64,000 nucleotides of DNA from Ceratotherium simum simum (taxonomy: Eukaryota; Chordata; Mammalia; Perissodactyla; Rhinocerotidae). The notes beneath the pieces were generated by a model that did no database searches, was not told the DNA's origin, and saw only the letters and a list, made by a program, of their open reading frames with translations. Positions 47,212 through 61,040 of the stretch are shown here, piece after piece; the stretch's first letter is position 1, and each line of letters opens with the position of its first letter. The DNA lies in assembly GCF_000283155.1 (NCBI RefSeq), contig NW_004454182.1, positions 8,644,460-8,708,459 of the forward strand, in the 5' to 3' direction. Position numbers and translations under genes: made by a program.

Positions 47212-47512
47212 TATTTAAGCAAAGGAAAAACATTTGCTTTATGGAGTGGTTTGCAATCTTTGATGCGGTCTAGGCCAGTCTGTAGGCTAAGAGCTGGATC
47301 TTTGAGGACTCTTCTGGCAATTTGATCCTATAGCTAGGTTTCAAGTTGTAAAATTACAGAATACAAATTCAAGAACGAAGGTATCACATCTTCAGTGAAA
47401 TACCCAGGATAACCTCACTTGGGGTGCAGAAAAGAACCAAACATAGCTCCTATAAAAATACCCACCTTCTAAGGTGTTAGGATGGGTGGTCTTTGTTGAA
47501 ATGCATTATGGT

Positions 47513-47578
47513 CTAAATTCTTTGATGAATGAGTAAAGAGTGAAGTTCATCTGCCAATGCAGGATTCAGACGACAAGC
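47513..47578 (-). CDS. LRP2BP: LRP2BP terminal coding exon with stop
   Basis: Minus strand: acceptor 'ttgaattttag', 21 codons and TAG at 47515-47513. It encodes ACRLNPALADELHSLLIHQR plus I. It is too short to stand out as an open frame and was found by matching the known C-terminus. The histidine near the end is arginine in the human protein as I recall it. Confidence 0.93.
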   Translation of the reverse strand, partial: ACRLNPALADELHSLLIHQRI

Positions 47579-47897
47579 CTAAAATTCAAAGGTAAAGAGT
47601 CAGTTATTTAGATATATTTTGAATTGTTGGGTCTTCTTCCTTTTTTTAAATTTTTGGTTTGTTTTTAGGAATAGTAAAGTACAATGAATTTCAAGGAAAT
47701 TTCTTAGTTAAGATAAACTTCTATTCTGATTTCTTAATAAGGAAGTTCAAATTAGCCTGTGCAAAAAAGGTCATACTAAAAATAACCATGCTATTATCAT
47801 TTGAAAGGGAGAAAATTTTATCAGTGCCAAGAATAAAGAGAATTTATGCACTGATGATAGCATTCTATGTTATGAATTATTAAAATAAGTAACATGG

Positions 47898-48124
47898 ATG
47901 GGCCGGCCCCGTGGCTTAGTGGTTAAGTGCGCGGCGCTCAGCTGCTGGCGGCCGGGTTCGGATTCCGGGCGCGCACCGACACACCACTTCTCCGGCCATG
48001 CTGAGGCCACGTCCCACATACATCAACTAGAAGGATGTGCAGCTATGACATACAACTATCTACTGGGTCTTTAGGGGGAAAAAAATAAATAAATAAAATC
48101 TTTAAAAAATAAATAAATAAAAAT
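47898..48124 (+). mobile_element. ERE SINE, young short-tail type
   Basis: Perfect 16-bp duplication aaaataagtaacatgg (47882-47897, 48125-48140). The head is gggccggccccgtggctt and the tail is rich in aaataaataaa. Confidence 0.95.
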
Positions 48125-48389
48125 AAAATAAGTAACATGGAAAGCATTAACATTTGTCCTCAAACTTATTATCTCATTATATGAATAGCATCTATAATAA
48201 TCTTATTGTAAAATATATAGTTTTATTATGACTAAAATAAATAGTGATAAGTAATAATGTCTAATTTCATAGAATGTCAAGAATTTGGAAGAGACATCAG
48301 TGGTTATCTCCTCCAAACCTCACTCCATGCAGAAATGGTCCCTCAATACCCATGACAATTTGTCACTAGATATTTGCATGGTTCCTTCT

Positions 48390-48635
48390 TTTTTATTTTT
48401 ATTTTCTTGTGAGGAAGATCAGCCCTGAGCTAACATCCATGCCAACCCTCCTCTTTTTTTGCTGAGGAAGCCTGGCCCTGAGCTAACATCCGTGCGCATC
48501 TTCCTCCACTTCGTGTGGGACGCCGCCACAGCATGGCCTGACAAGCGGTGCGTCGGTGCGTGCCCGGGATGTGAACCCGGGCCGCCAGCAGCGGAGCACG
48601 AGCACTTCACTGCTACGGCACAGGGCCAGCCCCCG
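48390..48635 (-). mobile_element. ERE SINE
   Basis: Flanked by tggttccttct (48379-48389, 48636-48646). A reverse copy with the double 'gagctaacatcc' tail and a gggccagcccc head. It forms an inverted pair with the copy at 47898, 265 bp away. Confidence 0.92.
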
Positions 48636-48789
48636 TGGTTCCTTCTAATGGCAAGAAGTCACCACCTTATAGGAAAAACTTTTGTTTTTATTTCCTTCCT
48701 GAATAGTTGTATTAGAAGATTCTTCTTTATATTAACCTAAAATTTCCCTCCATGTACTTTAGAATCTTTGAAGGGTCCTAGGAGAACAT

Positions 48790-48920
48790 ATAATGCTGGC
48801 TTCATGGAAACCCCGAGAGGCAAAGTAGTTGGCAGTCCCCCAGCCTGACGGTGGCAGAGCTGAGACCAGGCGTGGCTCTCCTGACCGGAGCCCACTGTCT
48901 CTTCACCATAACCCACTGCC
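48790..48920 (-). mobile_element. MIR SINE
   Basis: acggtggcagagctgagacc and flanking MIR-like bases. Confidence 0.5.
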
Positions 48921-49507
48921 ATCGGCTAGAATTCGGCTCCCTGCCCCACAGTTCCTTTTCTGTATCTAGCCTTTCAGTCTGGTGAAGACCACTATCAGGA
49001 CCCCCTCGTGTCCTTTTTTTCTCTGAATAAAATACTCAGTTTCTGTTATCATACTTCATATGACAACATTCCAGACCCTTCGCCGGCTTACTGCCTCTGA
49101 ATTTTCTCCATTTTAAAAGTATCTCCCATAAAATACAATGGACAAAAATACAGTGGGGCTGTTATCTCCCACCATATGGAAAATAGTTCTAAGATCGTAA
49201 TCTGTTTGTTTTGCTGTTTTACTTAGGATGAACATATGCCACATTTCAGGATATTTTTGACCCAGAGTTTTCTCTGCTTATATTTCTTTAGAAAGGATAC
49301 TAAGGATAGCATAGAATCTGAAATTGACTTGGTTTGGAAATTGATATTATACAGAAAACATTTACATTTTAAAAAGTTACAGGCAACCATTATTCATACC
49401 AATAGAATGGTGTAGTGATGAGTATCTCAAAGGTCAGGTGTGTTTGTGTACTATGTTCTATATTAATGTCTTAATATGGGCTTAATGCTCTGGAAATGCA
49501 TTAATTT

Positions 49508-49677
49508 AGGGTTCCCAAACTTGCCTGCACATTGGAATCCCCTGAAGAGCTTCAACAAATACATTTGTGTCCCACCTCCAAAGTGTGATTGAATTGTTCT
49601 CAAAGAAGGCCTGGGCTCTGGAATTTTTGAAAGATGCCCAGGTGATTTTAATACACAGACAAGTTTGGGAACCACTG
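49508..49677 (-). mobile_element. MER5A-like hAT relic
   Basis: A ~170-bp element with matching terminal inverted repeats (agggttcccaaacttg at the left, caagtttgggaaccactg at the right) and a MER5A-like interior (ctgcacattggaatcccctg). Orientation is uncertain. Confidence 0.75.
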
Positions 49678-50403
49678 CTGTAATATCGGATTCAGGCAAG
49701 AGACCTGGAAAATTGTTCCTTGCCTTGTTCCCCTGCTCCTGCTGAACAATTTGTGCGCTCCACGAATTGCTTTGTAAATGTTATGATGATGTAATTCTAA
49801 TTTGGACTTCGTGGATGTCACGGAGACATGTCATGTCTTCGTGCATAAGCCATGCACAGTTTTTTGTTTTTTCTTTTTTAAAAATTCATTTGCAGTTACT
49901 ATTCATAATGATTTCCCCTTTCCTACCTCCTCCCCACTTTTTAACAGTTGCTTGATTTTAGATGTGAAATCTGTTTGGGATCTAAATAAATTGATCACAT
50001 GGATTAAAACAGGAAAAGTCTTATTTTAACTGATTACCTCAAACTCATGAATATTCCTCCTAAGTCTGGTAGATGTCATGCATAGAAAACTTCTTAAAAA
50101 ACTACATTTGATTAGGGTACTAGAATGAGGATATAGGTTTCACACTTTTTCTGGGTGAGAGAAATGAACATTCTGGCTTTTTTAAGGTCTTGGTGCTGGG
50201 CTAAGGCTGCAGATAATAGCAGAGACAGAATAATTTGCATCAAAATAGGACTTTTATCATCTGAGCTTAATTATGCTAATAAGAATCTGACAGAATTGTC
50301 TGCAAACAATCTGCATGTCTGACAGTCTCTGTAGACAGAGGTTATCTGCACAGTAATTAAGTAGGAAAAAACACTAATCCGTAAAGATGTTCCTCTCAAC
50401 TTA

Positions 50404-50643
<240 letters not shown>

Positions 50644-51435
50644 TTAAATTGTGAAATTAAAAAGGACATCAGTTATGGTTTACATTTTTACAAACAATGT
50701 GTCCGGAAATTGCGCTTGTGCCCAAAGTGATTTCCCTAAAGTGATTTCCCTATTTCTGCCTGTTTGAGGACTACGATGTTTGTTGTGCGTTGGTGGGTAA
50801 ATATAACATAGTTAATCCCGGGGTGGGGGGAGGAACCACTGGCCTGTCTACTCTACAGCTTCCCTGTGATTGAACTCTTCAGGCTTGAGGACCACTAGAA
50901 AACAAAAGAGAGGCTTGTTTCTTTTTTCTTGTAATATTAATATTTTAAACTTAATGTCACTTTGCAGATTTAAACAATGGGGGAAAAAAGCATTTTCTGT
51001 TTCTTTGGATCATTTATTTAAACATTGACCTTAAATTTGCACTTTAGTCACATAGGACCAGAAAACACGTTAAGAAACTGGCACATCTATCTTGGTTTAA
51101 AAATGTGCAATAAAAAGAAGTCATCCTTCATAACCCAGATGCAAATATGGAGAATTGTGTGAAAATGAGATCTGGTCCACTCCATGTCAACTGTAGTATT
51201 ATGGGGAATAGGAATGTGGACAATAATGGAAAGTTGCAAAGAGTTTAACAACTATTTAAAGTTTTAGTTTTAACCAGGTGGGCACTTGGAGATTTGGGAC
51301 ATTGGAGATCACACCTTCAAGTGGCCTGCTGCCTGGAAGCCGCCACGTTGGGGAGGAGAGGGTAGAAGCAGCACTTTCATCCTCCATTGTAGCGGGCTCG
51401 GGGAGGGGGGAGCCCGTGGGCATTGTTGGGAGGGA

Positions 51436-51469
51436 AATACATCCGCATGGTCAATACATCCGCATGGTC
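51436..51469 (+). repeat. Perfect 17-bp tandem duplication
   Basis: The unit aatacatccgcatggtc occurs twice head to tail. Confidence 0.97.
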
Positions 51470-51699
51470 TTATGGCTGCTCTTAGAGGACATCCAGATCT
51501 GTATGTTTTTCCTGGTGTGTTGCTTTTGTACATTACGGGTAAATACATGGGCTCAGAGAACAGAAATTTGCAATAGAGTTGGTGTCTTTTCACCGTTATT
51601 CTCGTTTTACAGTCTTTATTAAGCTATATTGCAATTGTGCAGTGATAGAACCTGGGGCTGAGGAATGTAGGAAAAAATTAAAACTGAAACATTTCTGAT

Positions 51700-51865
51700 G
51701 TGCCAAGCTATGTTAAGTACTTTATATACACTATTTTTATAGTCCTGCGGTAGAAGTATTTTCTTCTTATAAATCAATCAATGCCCGCAAAAGTTAAGAA
51801 ACTTGCTTAAAATCACTCAGCTGGGATACAGAGCTAGTAGCACTGAAATCCTGAAGACTAATGGC
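51700..51865 (-). mobile_element. MIR SINE
   Basis: cttaaaatcactcagctggg, acagagctagtagcactgaa, complement-type MIR. Confidence 0.6.
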
Positions 51866-51867
51866 AT

Positions 51868-52060
51868 AGAATTATACTATCCAATATGGTAGCCACTAGC
51901 TACATGTGGCTATTTAAATTAATTAAAATCCAATGAAATTTAAAATTCAGTCCTCAGTTGCTCCGGCTACATTTCAAGTGCTCATTAGCCATCATTTACA
52001 ATATTGCAGAAAGTTCTACAAACCCATCTGGCAGAGAGCATTAGTAAGAGTTCTTGTAAA
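51868..52060 (+). mobile_element. Non-autonomous DNA-transposon relic
   Basis: Contains ccaatatggtagccactagc, tacatgtggctatttaaatt and catttcaagtgctcattagc, the pattern of a common MER-class DNA transposon. The exact family was not resolved. It is within 25-50 bp of an LRP2BP exon border. Confidence 0.65.
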
Positions 52061-52081
52061 TACTTCTATTCAGCTCATTCA

Positions 52082-53727
<1,646 letters not shown>

Positions 53728-54849
53728 TTAGTTTTACCTAAACTAAATTCTTTCTCCCAATAATGTAAAGCGTTCAGCCTGACATGATGTGGAACGTCAT
53801 GAATCTATGCCTAAGTGGGATGGTTGTCCTGGAGTCCGCAGGGCTAGAAATAAGGAAGGACGTTCATCTCCTGCGTAGGCATTCCCAGGAGCTCTGCGAT
53901 GTAGGGCATCTCCCTCATTTTATAGCCTCCAGAGTTGCGTTATGTCTCAATGTGGTTTCCTTTTTTCTCTCCTCCCTCCCACTTATAGCCCTTATTCTGA
54001 GTCAGCACAGTTCTTAGAACGTATCAAAGTGCAAGAGCTGGTGACTTCTTTGCCATTTAGAATTCTTATGGTACGCGTGTGAGCCCCAACCAACACTGTC
54101 CTCTCTCTTCAAGCACTTTCACCAAGTGTGCTCGGTGATTTACATCCCATATACTAATCTTCAGGTGACATCTGCACCGTCACGAGTGCGGAAGGAAAAA
54201 GCCGTCAACCCGCAACACAGTTCCTCACAAATGAAGGCAGATTGAAGATGTGGTTAGATAATCAAAATCAGAGATAATTCATCACCTGCAGACCTGAACT
54301 ATAAGAAATGCCCTTTCATCGAGGTTCTTCAGGTTGAAAGGAAAAGGAACATGGAGCCAGATGGCAACTCGGGTTGATAGGAAGGAATGAAGAGCCCCAG
54401 AAGTGGTGAATGTGTAACAAATGTAAAAGGATATACATACACACATGTGCATACGTGTGTGTATATATTTTTTTCCTCTTAATTAATCTTAAATTATATG
54501 TAAATTTAATATATATGCCATGACAAATAACACTAAAGCTTGGAGGTGGGTGGGTAAATGAAAGGATACTTCTGCAAGGTTCCTATATTTTACCTAGGTA
54601 ATTCAATATTAACGCTGTGTAAAGCGTGATAAGCTAAAAATGCATATTGTAATCTCCAGAGCGACTATGAAAATAAAAACAAAAATATATAGCTAGAAAG
54701 TTAATAAAATGATAATCAACTTGTCCCACCACCATTTCCCACAGATTTGAAATAGCAATTTTACGATATACTAATACTATATATCCCTGTGGGTCTGTTT
54801 CTGGGTTCTCCATTTGTCTTCTGATGTATTTGTTCCTGAACAAACACCA

Positions 54850-55290
54850 CATTGCTTTAAGTACTACAGATTTATATTTGTTTTGTTTTGTTTTGTTTAA
54901 TAATTTTATTTATTTATTTTTTTCCCCCAAAGCCCCAGTAGATAGTTGTATGTCATAGCTGCACATCCTTCTAGTTGCTGTATGTGGGATGCGGCCTCAG
55001 CATGGCCGGAGAAGCGGTGCGTCGGTGTGCGCCCGGGATCCAAACCCAGGCTGCCAGCAGCCGAGCGCGTGCACTTAACCGCTAAGCCACGGGGCCGGCC
55101 CCAGATTTATATTTGGATTGTCAGTAGTGTAAGCCCCCCACCCTTTGTTCTTTCTTTAAATAGCCTGACTATTGCAAATTTGCTCTTTCATATGAATTTT
55201 AGAATCAGCTTGGCAAATACCATAAAAAACCTTGTAGGAAATTTGATTCTGATTGCATTTAATGTATAAAGTTGAATCTGGGGAGTGATT
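54850..55290 (-). mobile_element. L1 ORF2 fragment, antisense, split by ERE
   Basis: atgaattttagaatcagcttggcaaatacc and tctgattgcatttaatgtataaag are L1 ORF2 read backwards. Confidence 0.75.
54881..55101 (-). mobile_element. ERE SINE inside antisense L1
   Basis: Perfect 14-bp duplication cagatttatatttg (54867-54880, 55102-55115). The L1 ORF2 antisense sequence continues on the right. Confidence 0.94.
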
Positions 55291-55899
55291 AGAGGTAAGA
55301 TGTAAAAACAGTCTCTTGAAAACAGAGGCACTGACAAATGAGGGGCGGTACTGTTGCCTAATGAGTCCATAGATGATGAATTCCATAAATCAAATCTCCA
55401 GCAGTCTGGCACTAAAGTCATTCAAATGATTACTGCCTTTTATTAAAGAAAATGTTAAAAACTTTTTCAGAATTCTGACTGAGATGGGGAAAGAAAAGCT
55501 AAAACAGGTGAATTTGTCCTCACCACAGTTTTATCTCAGCCCCAAATGAGTTGCTTTATCCATTTTTTTCCCAGTGCTATTCCCAAATTCCATTTGCAGC
55601 TTCCCCAAATGTTGGGGCTTATGTGTGATCTCTGTAGGATAATAATGACCTAGGAAGGCTCCCTGAAGAAAATAGACATTTTAAGTCTACCACTTAAAGC
55701 ATATATGGTTCCACCAGACTCTGGACCAAATTAGCATCAAGAACCACTTAGCAAATTAATGAAAGTGACTAGAATTAAAAGAATTTGATCTTTGCCCCTT
55801 TACCTTGGGTAGTTGTGTGATCAAGCTGACAATGTAATTCTAGGGAAGAAGGGACCTACAGATGTTGTCTTCTTTTTGCTTCTCTGGCCTCCATGTGTA

Positions 55900-56965
55900 A
55901 TTACATTCAATCCATTCTATTTTGGAATTGCCATATGCCAACCCATTGAATCTACCAATTTTGCTGGTCTCTCTACTCCTTCATGTTCTTACTTCCCACA
56001 TTTCATTCTACTCACCTATCAGCAGAATTTGAGACACATGATCACTCCCTCCTTGAAACAATTTCATCATTTGACTTTCAGATCACCATACACTCCTGGT
56101 TTTCCTCCATCCTCCCTGGCTGCTCCTTCTCATTCTCATTTGCTGGCTGTTCCCTCGCTTCTGACCATTAGATATTGGAGGGCTCCCAGTCTCGGCCCTT
56201 GGCCTTCTCCTCTGTGAACGCTCATTCGGCAATCGTCCAGTCTGGTTCTGTAACTGCCACTGCTCCACAGATAGCTCCCCACTTATTTCTCCAGTTCTGA
56301 TTTAATCACTGGGCTCCAGACTCTCTACTTGATGTCTCTACTTAAGTGTCTTAACAGATACTTCAAACATAAGATTCAAACATAAATGTTCAGGTTTTCC
56401 TCCCATTCCCTAACCTGCTCCTCCCTCATTCATCTCATTTTTATTAAATGGCAACATCATCCACTCAGGCCAAAAAGTAGGAGTCATCCTTGATTCCTCC
56501 CCTTACCCCTGTCCCTCTCCCAATCCATCAGAAGGTCCTGTGTCCTCTTAAAAGCATATCCTAAATCCGTCTACTCTATGTCCACTAGTATAACTTGTAG
56601 TTAAAGCTGCTATTTCATCTGAACTACTGCAGTGGCTTCCTAACTGGACTTCCTGCTTCTGCTCTTGCCTCCATTCAATCCATTTTCCACACCACAGACA
56701 AAATGGTTTTCTAAAATGTAAATCGTATTAATTTCACTCCCTTTTAGTGTCCACACTGCATTGAGAATAGAATCCAAACTCTTGGCCATAGTTGGCCCTT
56801 GTCTCACTGGTGTGACTACACTCCAGCCCACTATACTTCTTTCTGTTCCTGAGGCATTAGCACTAGCTATTTCTTCTGCCTGGAATGTGATTCCCCTAGA
56901 CCTATACATGGTTGCTCCTTCTTGTGGCTCAGTTCTTAATTCAAGTGTCAGATAAAATCATGGAA
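55900..56965 (+). mobile_element. L2 LINE fragment
   Basis: gaactactgcagtggcttcctaactgg, gcattgagaatagaatccaaactcttgg and cttctgcctggaatgtgattcc in L2 order. Confidence 0.75.
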
Positions 56966-57734
56966 TAACACAGGGAGGAAAACTATAATCCCAGAGCCAA
57001 AGTCTTCATATTAATTTTAGGGGATGACCAATGACCAGGAAGTTGATAGAACTAGGAAAGCAACGAGTTGATATGAACTTCAAAGTAGGTACTTTGTGCA
57101 TGCGGTGAAGAAGAGAGAATAGTTGGGACGTGAATTGGGGAATGAAAATAATGCCAGCTCTTCCTTTGAACACCATGGTCCATTGCAATGTTGGAAGGAG
57201 AGCCCTCCACTAAAGAGGGCTGCTGTGGGACAACCAAGTTTCTGATAAGGCAAGGAAGTGAAGGAAGTAATCCGAGAAAAGGCTGAGGATGTGGGGGACT
57301 GTATTTGCCAGCTGGAAGGTTTAGGAGGAGGGCAGCAGTGGGAGAGGGAGAGGAAACACAAAGCAATTTGGAGTCAAGAATATGTGAGAAGACAGATGAC
57401 CAGAGAGGCAGGCATTTTGTATGGTGGCCAAAGATGATAGAGCTCTGAGGCTTGGTGGGACCGAGTAAAATCAAGGTTCCAAATGGAATTCTGGTGTCAA
57501 GTTCAGATATAGTCACAGTGGGCTGTCTTCATGATGTCTGGTGAAGGCCCCACTGATGGCAGCAATCAGGCAGAGACAGCAAACGTGGGGCTTGGGTGAG
57601 GGTTTAGAATGGCAGTTACTGGTTTGGAAATTAAAGAAATTACCAAATAAGTGTTACTTTATATGGCCTCTTAGTGGCCAACTAGCTGGCTGTCCAACGG
57701 AACAGTCCAAATTATGCCCTGTTTTTTTGATCTT

Positions 57735-57960
57735 CAACATGGAAGTCTTTGGAAGTTTTTAAAGATAGATAGGACATGATTTGCATTTTGGAAAGATGGC
57801 TTTGATGGCAGTATGAATGATGACTTTGGGACCAGAGCAGAAGTTGGAGGATCTGCTTTTGGTATAACCCAGGTAAGGGGTACTGAGCCTAAATTGAAAC
57901 AGAGGGAGTGGGAATAAAAGGCTAGGGACAGATTTGAAAGATTCAGGAGACCAGTGTGAG
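57735..57960 (+). repeat. Ancient interspersed repeat fragment
   Basis: ggacatgatttgcattttggaaagatggc, the same family as 4401-4690. Confidence 0.5.
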
Positions 57961-57974
57961 CAGTGGAAAATATT

Positions 57975-58400
57975 ATTTTCCATTGAGTTATAATTGACAT
58001 ACAATGCTATATTAGTTTTAGGTGTACAGTGGAAAATATTTTGTTTCTGCTTGAGAAAGGACTATCTGTAGTTTGGGTTCTTAACTTTAAATGGCTACTC
58101 CTAAATTTTCAGGAAACATATTTCCTAGTACTGTTTTTTTAAAAAGGTTTTTATTATGAATAAGCATTGAGTCTTATGAAGTGCCTTTTCGATACATACT
58201 GAAACCATCATATGGTTTCTTTCATTCAAGCTATTAAAGTGGTATATTATATTTATAGATTTCCTTACATTGAATTATTAAATTTCTGGGCTATATCTTA
58301 CTTGGTTATTATATTTTATTCTTTTAATGTATTACTGATTCTGTTTATAACAAAGGCAAATATTTTATCTTAACAGCTGCCACCATAATTTTTCTTAGAG
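57975..58400 (-). mobile_element. L1 fragments, antisense
   Basis: gagttataattgacatacaatg..tttaggtgtacag (57980-58028) is an L1 3' end. From 58130, ggtttttattatgaataagc and atatggtttctttcattcaagc are ORF2 read backwards. Confidence 0.65.
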
Positions 58401-58475
58401 AGATTTGATCTTTCTCTAGGAAAGTTCTTTGAAAAAGCCCCTTGAAGTGATATCTTGATAAAAGTATTGTCAGCA

Positions 58476-58674
58476 AGGGGCCACAAGGTCAATCAGTAAA
58501 CATTGTCTACTGTGGGTCTGGCTTCAGTGACCCGGGGTTTGCGGATTCGGATCCCAGGCACAGACCTACGCACCGCTTATTGAGCCATGCTGTGGCAGGC
58601 GTCCCACTTATAAAGTAGAGGAAGATGGGCACAAATGCTAGCCCAGGGCCAATCTTCTTCACAAAAAAAAAAAA
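58476..58674 (+). mobile_element. ERE SINE, diverged
   Basis: Head ggggccacaaggtcaatc is diverged, but gattcggatcccaggcac, gagccatgctgtggcaggcg and agaggaagatgggca are clear. Ends in an A run. Confidence 0.85.
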
Positions 58675-59269
58675 GACTCCTGAAAATCTAGCGGGTCAAG
58701 AAAATCAACTGAATAAAATAATTATGATACTTGCAGTTTTATCTGAATTTGCAGGCAAAACAAACATGGAGAGTCTGAATCACTGAATCACAATTTTTTT
58801 TTGCCAGATATTTAAATTTCAGAGTGAATCAGTGAAATAATAAGCACAGTAATCTTACAGCCTTTAACTATTCATCTCACTTGTGATTAATCTTGCTTAA
58901 AATATTTTCTAGAATGGATTTTAATACTGTCCCCTAAAAACTGCTTTATTATTTGAAGATCATAAAAGATTCATAAAATTAGTATATTAGTTTACATTTA
59001 TGACTTTATTTAGTATATATCATAGGATATAATGGTCAGAGAGATCAGGTGGCAACTGCCTCAAAGACTGGTTAAATGGATGTATAATTGGTATTGAGAT
59101 TACTGTTCTAGTCCAGGTTTCTATATATAAGACTTTCAAGTGCCTAGCTGCCAATCTATATACGGCACAGTTAATGGGTAATAATTTCAAGATTATTTCA
59201 ATCAACATTCTAAAATGTGCAAAGATAGCTGGGGAAGTTGTATCTAGGCTTCTGGAGGAGGTTTTGCTC

Positions 59270-59545
59270 CTGCTGTTCCTTCTGTCTAAATGCCATTCCT
59301 TCTTTTATATGCTGTTCTTATAAGATTCAGCTCATGTCAGCTGCTGCCTGAAAACTCCCCTGGCCCCACCTTTGTGCCTAGCACATGTGTCTGTTTCAAT
59401 CCAGAACAGTTAACTGCACTTAGAGTTCCTTACACTTCCTTAGACTCTAAGTTCCTTTTCATACTCGTCTTTGCTTCTCCAACATCTAGGACTGTTCTGA
59501 CTCATAAATGTTTGTGGAATGAAAGAGTGAGTGAATAAGACAGAG
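59270..59545 (+). mobile_element. L2 LINE 3' fragment
   Basis: taaatgtttgtggaatgaaagagtgagtg at the right is the L2 3' end; the left is a diverged L2 body. Confidence 0.6.
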
Positions 59546-59747
59546 ACTCCAACTAAACCAGGGCTGGAAAGATCACAGAGTAAGCACATACCTCATGGGT
59601 TGTATAGGAGGTGCTCACAGTGGAAAAAATAGAAATGGGTTTTCCAGCTGCTTTTGTGTCCTTCGAGGCCATTCCAGGGATGGTTACAATGATACTAGTG
59701 CACAAAGAAACTCCACTGCCTTAAATATTAGGGTTTGTGTGTATTTT

Positions 59748-59962
59748 TTTTTTTTAAAGATTTTATTTATTTATTTATTTTTCCCCCCAAAGCCCCAGTA
59801 GATAGTTGTATGTCATAGCTGCACATCCTTCTAGTTGCTGTATGTGGGACGCGGCCTCAGCATGGCCGGAGAAGCGGTGCGTCGGTGCGCGCCCGGGATC
59901 CGAACCCGGGTCGCCAGCAGTGGAGCGCGCTCACTTAACCGCTAAGCCACGGGGCTGGCCCA
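59748..59962 (-). mobile_element. ERE SINE, young short-tail type
   Basis: Perfect 15-bp duplication gtttgtgtgtatttt (59733-59747, 59963-59977). Near-consensus reverse copy. Confidence 0.94.
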
Positions 59963-60639
59963 GTTTGTGTGTATTTTAAGCAATAGATTTGTAGGTGAAC
60001 TAGACGTGGAATCAAAGAGACAGGGAGATGCTTATTAAACATCTAGGGAGAAACGGGCAATTGGCTCCATGGGTCTTAGAATGAGGTTCTGGTATGAAGA
60101 CGACAATCTGGGAGTCTTTTAAAAGTATAGGTAATGTTAGTCATGGGACTGGATGAGCTTACTTAGGGAGAGAGAGGGCCAAAGAGGGCCAAAGAGGGCA
60201 GAAGGTGCTGAGACCTAGGTTCTGACACACTTCAACACTTAGATAGAAGAGAAGCATCCAACAAAGGGGACTGAGGAGTGGCTGTGAAGAGGCAAACAGA
60301 GAAAACTGTATTGCAAAGCATAAAAGATGGTAGAAAGAGGTGTGTGAAGTATGAGAGAGAATCAGATGAAATAAAGACACCTTAGACACTAAGACAGGAG
60401 GGTGTTTCACGGAGCATGTGGTCAACTGTGTTAAATTTGAAGTAAGGGCAATGTAGTCATTTTAACAGATGAAACTATAAATAGGTTAAAATAAAATATC
60501 TTGTATTTAATGTAAATATTAATTTTTTAAATCATCCATTCATTTCATCATAGGATGCTATGATCATAAAAGAGTAAAAATTAAGAATTTCCAGAATTAA
60601 AAGTATGGTCCCCATTGTTAGCTTTGTACAAGATAAAGT

Positions 60640-61040
60640 AGGGAAGAAAACATTTATTGGATGCTTACTACATGTGCCCTGTGTTAGGCATTTTATATGT
60701 TGTCATTCAATCTCATTAACAACTATGTGAGTTAGGTTAATGGGTTTTATTTTGTAAGCTGACTCCAGCAGATTGAGTTGGTAATGTATCCTTAAAGCTT
60801 TGCATTGATAAGAATTCTGAGGCTGTGATTGGACTCAGCTAGAAAGGGGCCCATGATCAATTATTAAGGTCAGCCATGGCCTAGGGAGGGGGGGAAATGG
60901 TAGATGTTATCTCTAACTTAGGTTTATTTATCCTCATTTTACAAACAAGGAAAGTAAAGCTCAGAAATAGTAAGTAATTTTCCCAAGATCATACTCCTAA
61001 CAAGTAGCGAAGTCAAGATTTGAAAGCCTATGCGCTTCTT
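60640..61040 (-). mobile_element. MIR SINE interrupted by an unidentified insert
   Basis: MIR-like sequence at 60650-60740 and 60920-61035 (cctcattttacaaacaaggaaag) is separated by about 180 bp of non-MIR sequence (60745-60915) I cannot identify. Confidence 0.6.

Larger units (their letters stand above)
43791..47512. other. Intergenic region between convergent SNX25 and LRP2BP, including LRP2BP 3' UTR
   Basis: It contains two ERE copies (43835, 44437), a poly(T) tract, a gap, a mini-retrocopy (46389-46484) and a palindromic MITE (46909-47211). The right-hand end must hold the LRP2BP 3' UTR, read leftwards from 47512, but its poly(A) site is not resolved. The only AATAAA (on the - strand) I noted in the nearest few hundred bases is at 47014-47019, inside the MITE. 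Confidence 0.6.

Noticed and set aside
51278..51622. GC-richer stretch with overlapping open frames, considered as a promoter or small gene
   Set aside because: Too few CpG for an island, no splice or protein match, and it lies inside an LRP2BP intron.
55813..56217. A 134-codon open frame on the + strand
   Set aside because: It overlaps an L2 fragment and has no domain.
57052..57516. A 154-codon open frame on the - strand
   Set aside because: Composition is pyrimidine-driven and serine/leucine/proline-rich from purine-rich DNA. No conserved motif; within an LRP2BP intron.
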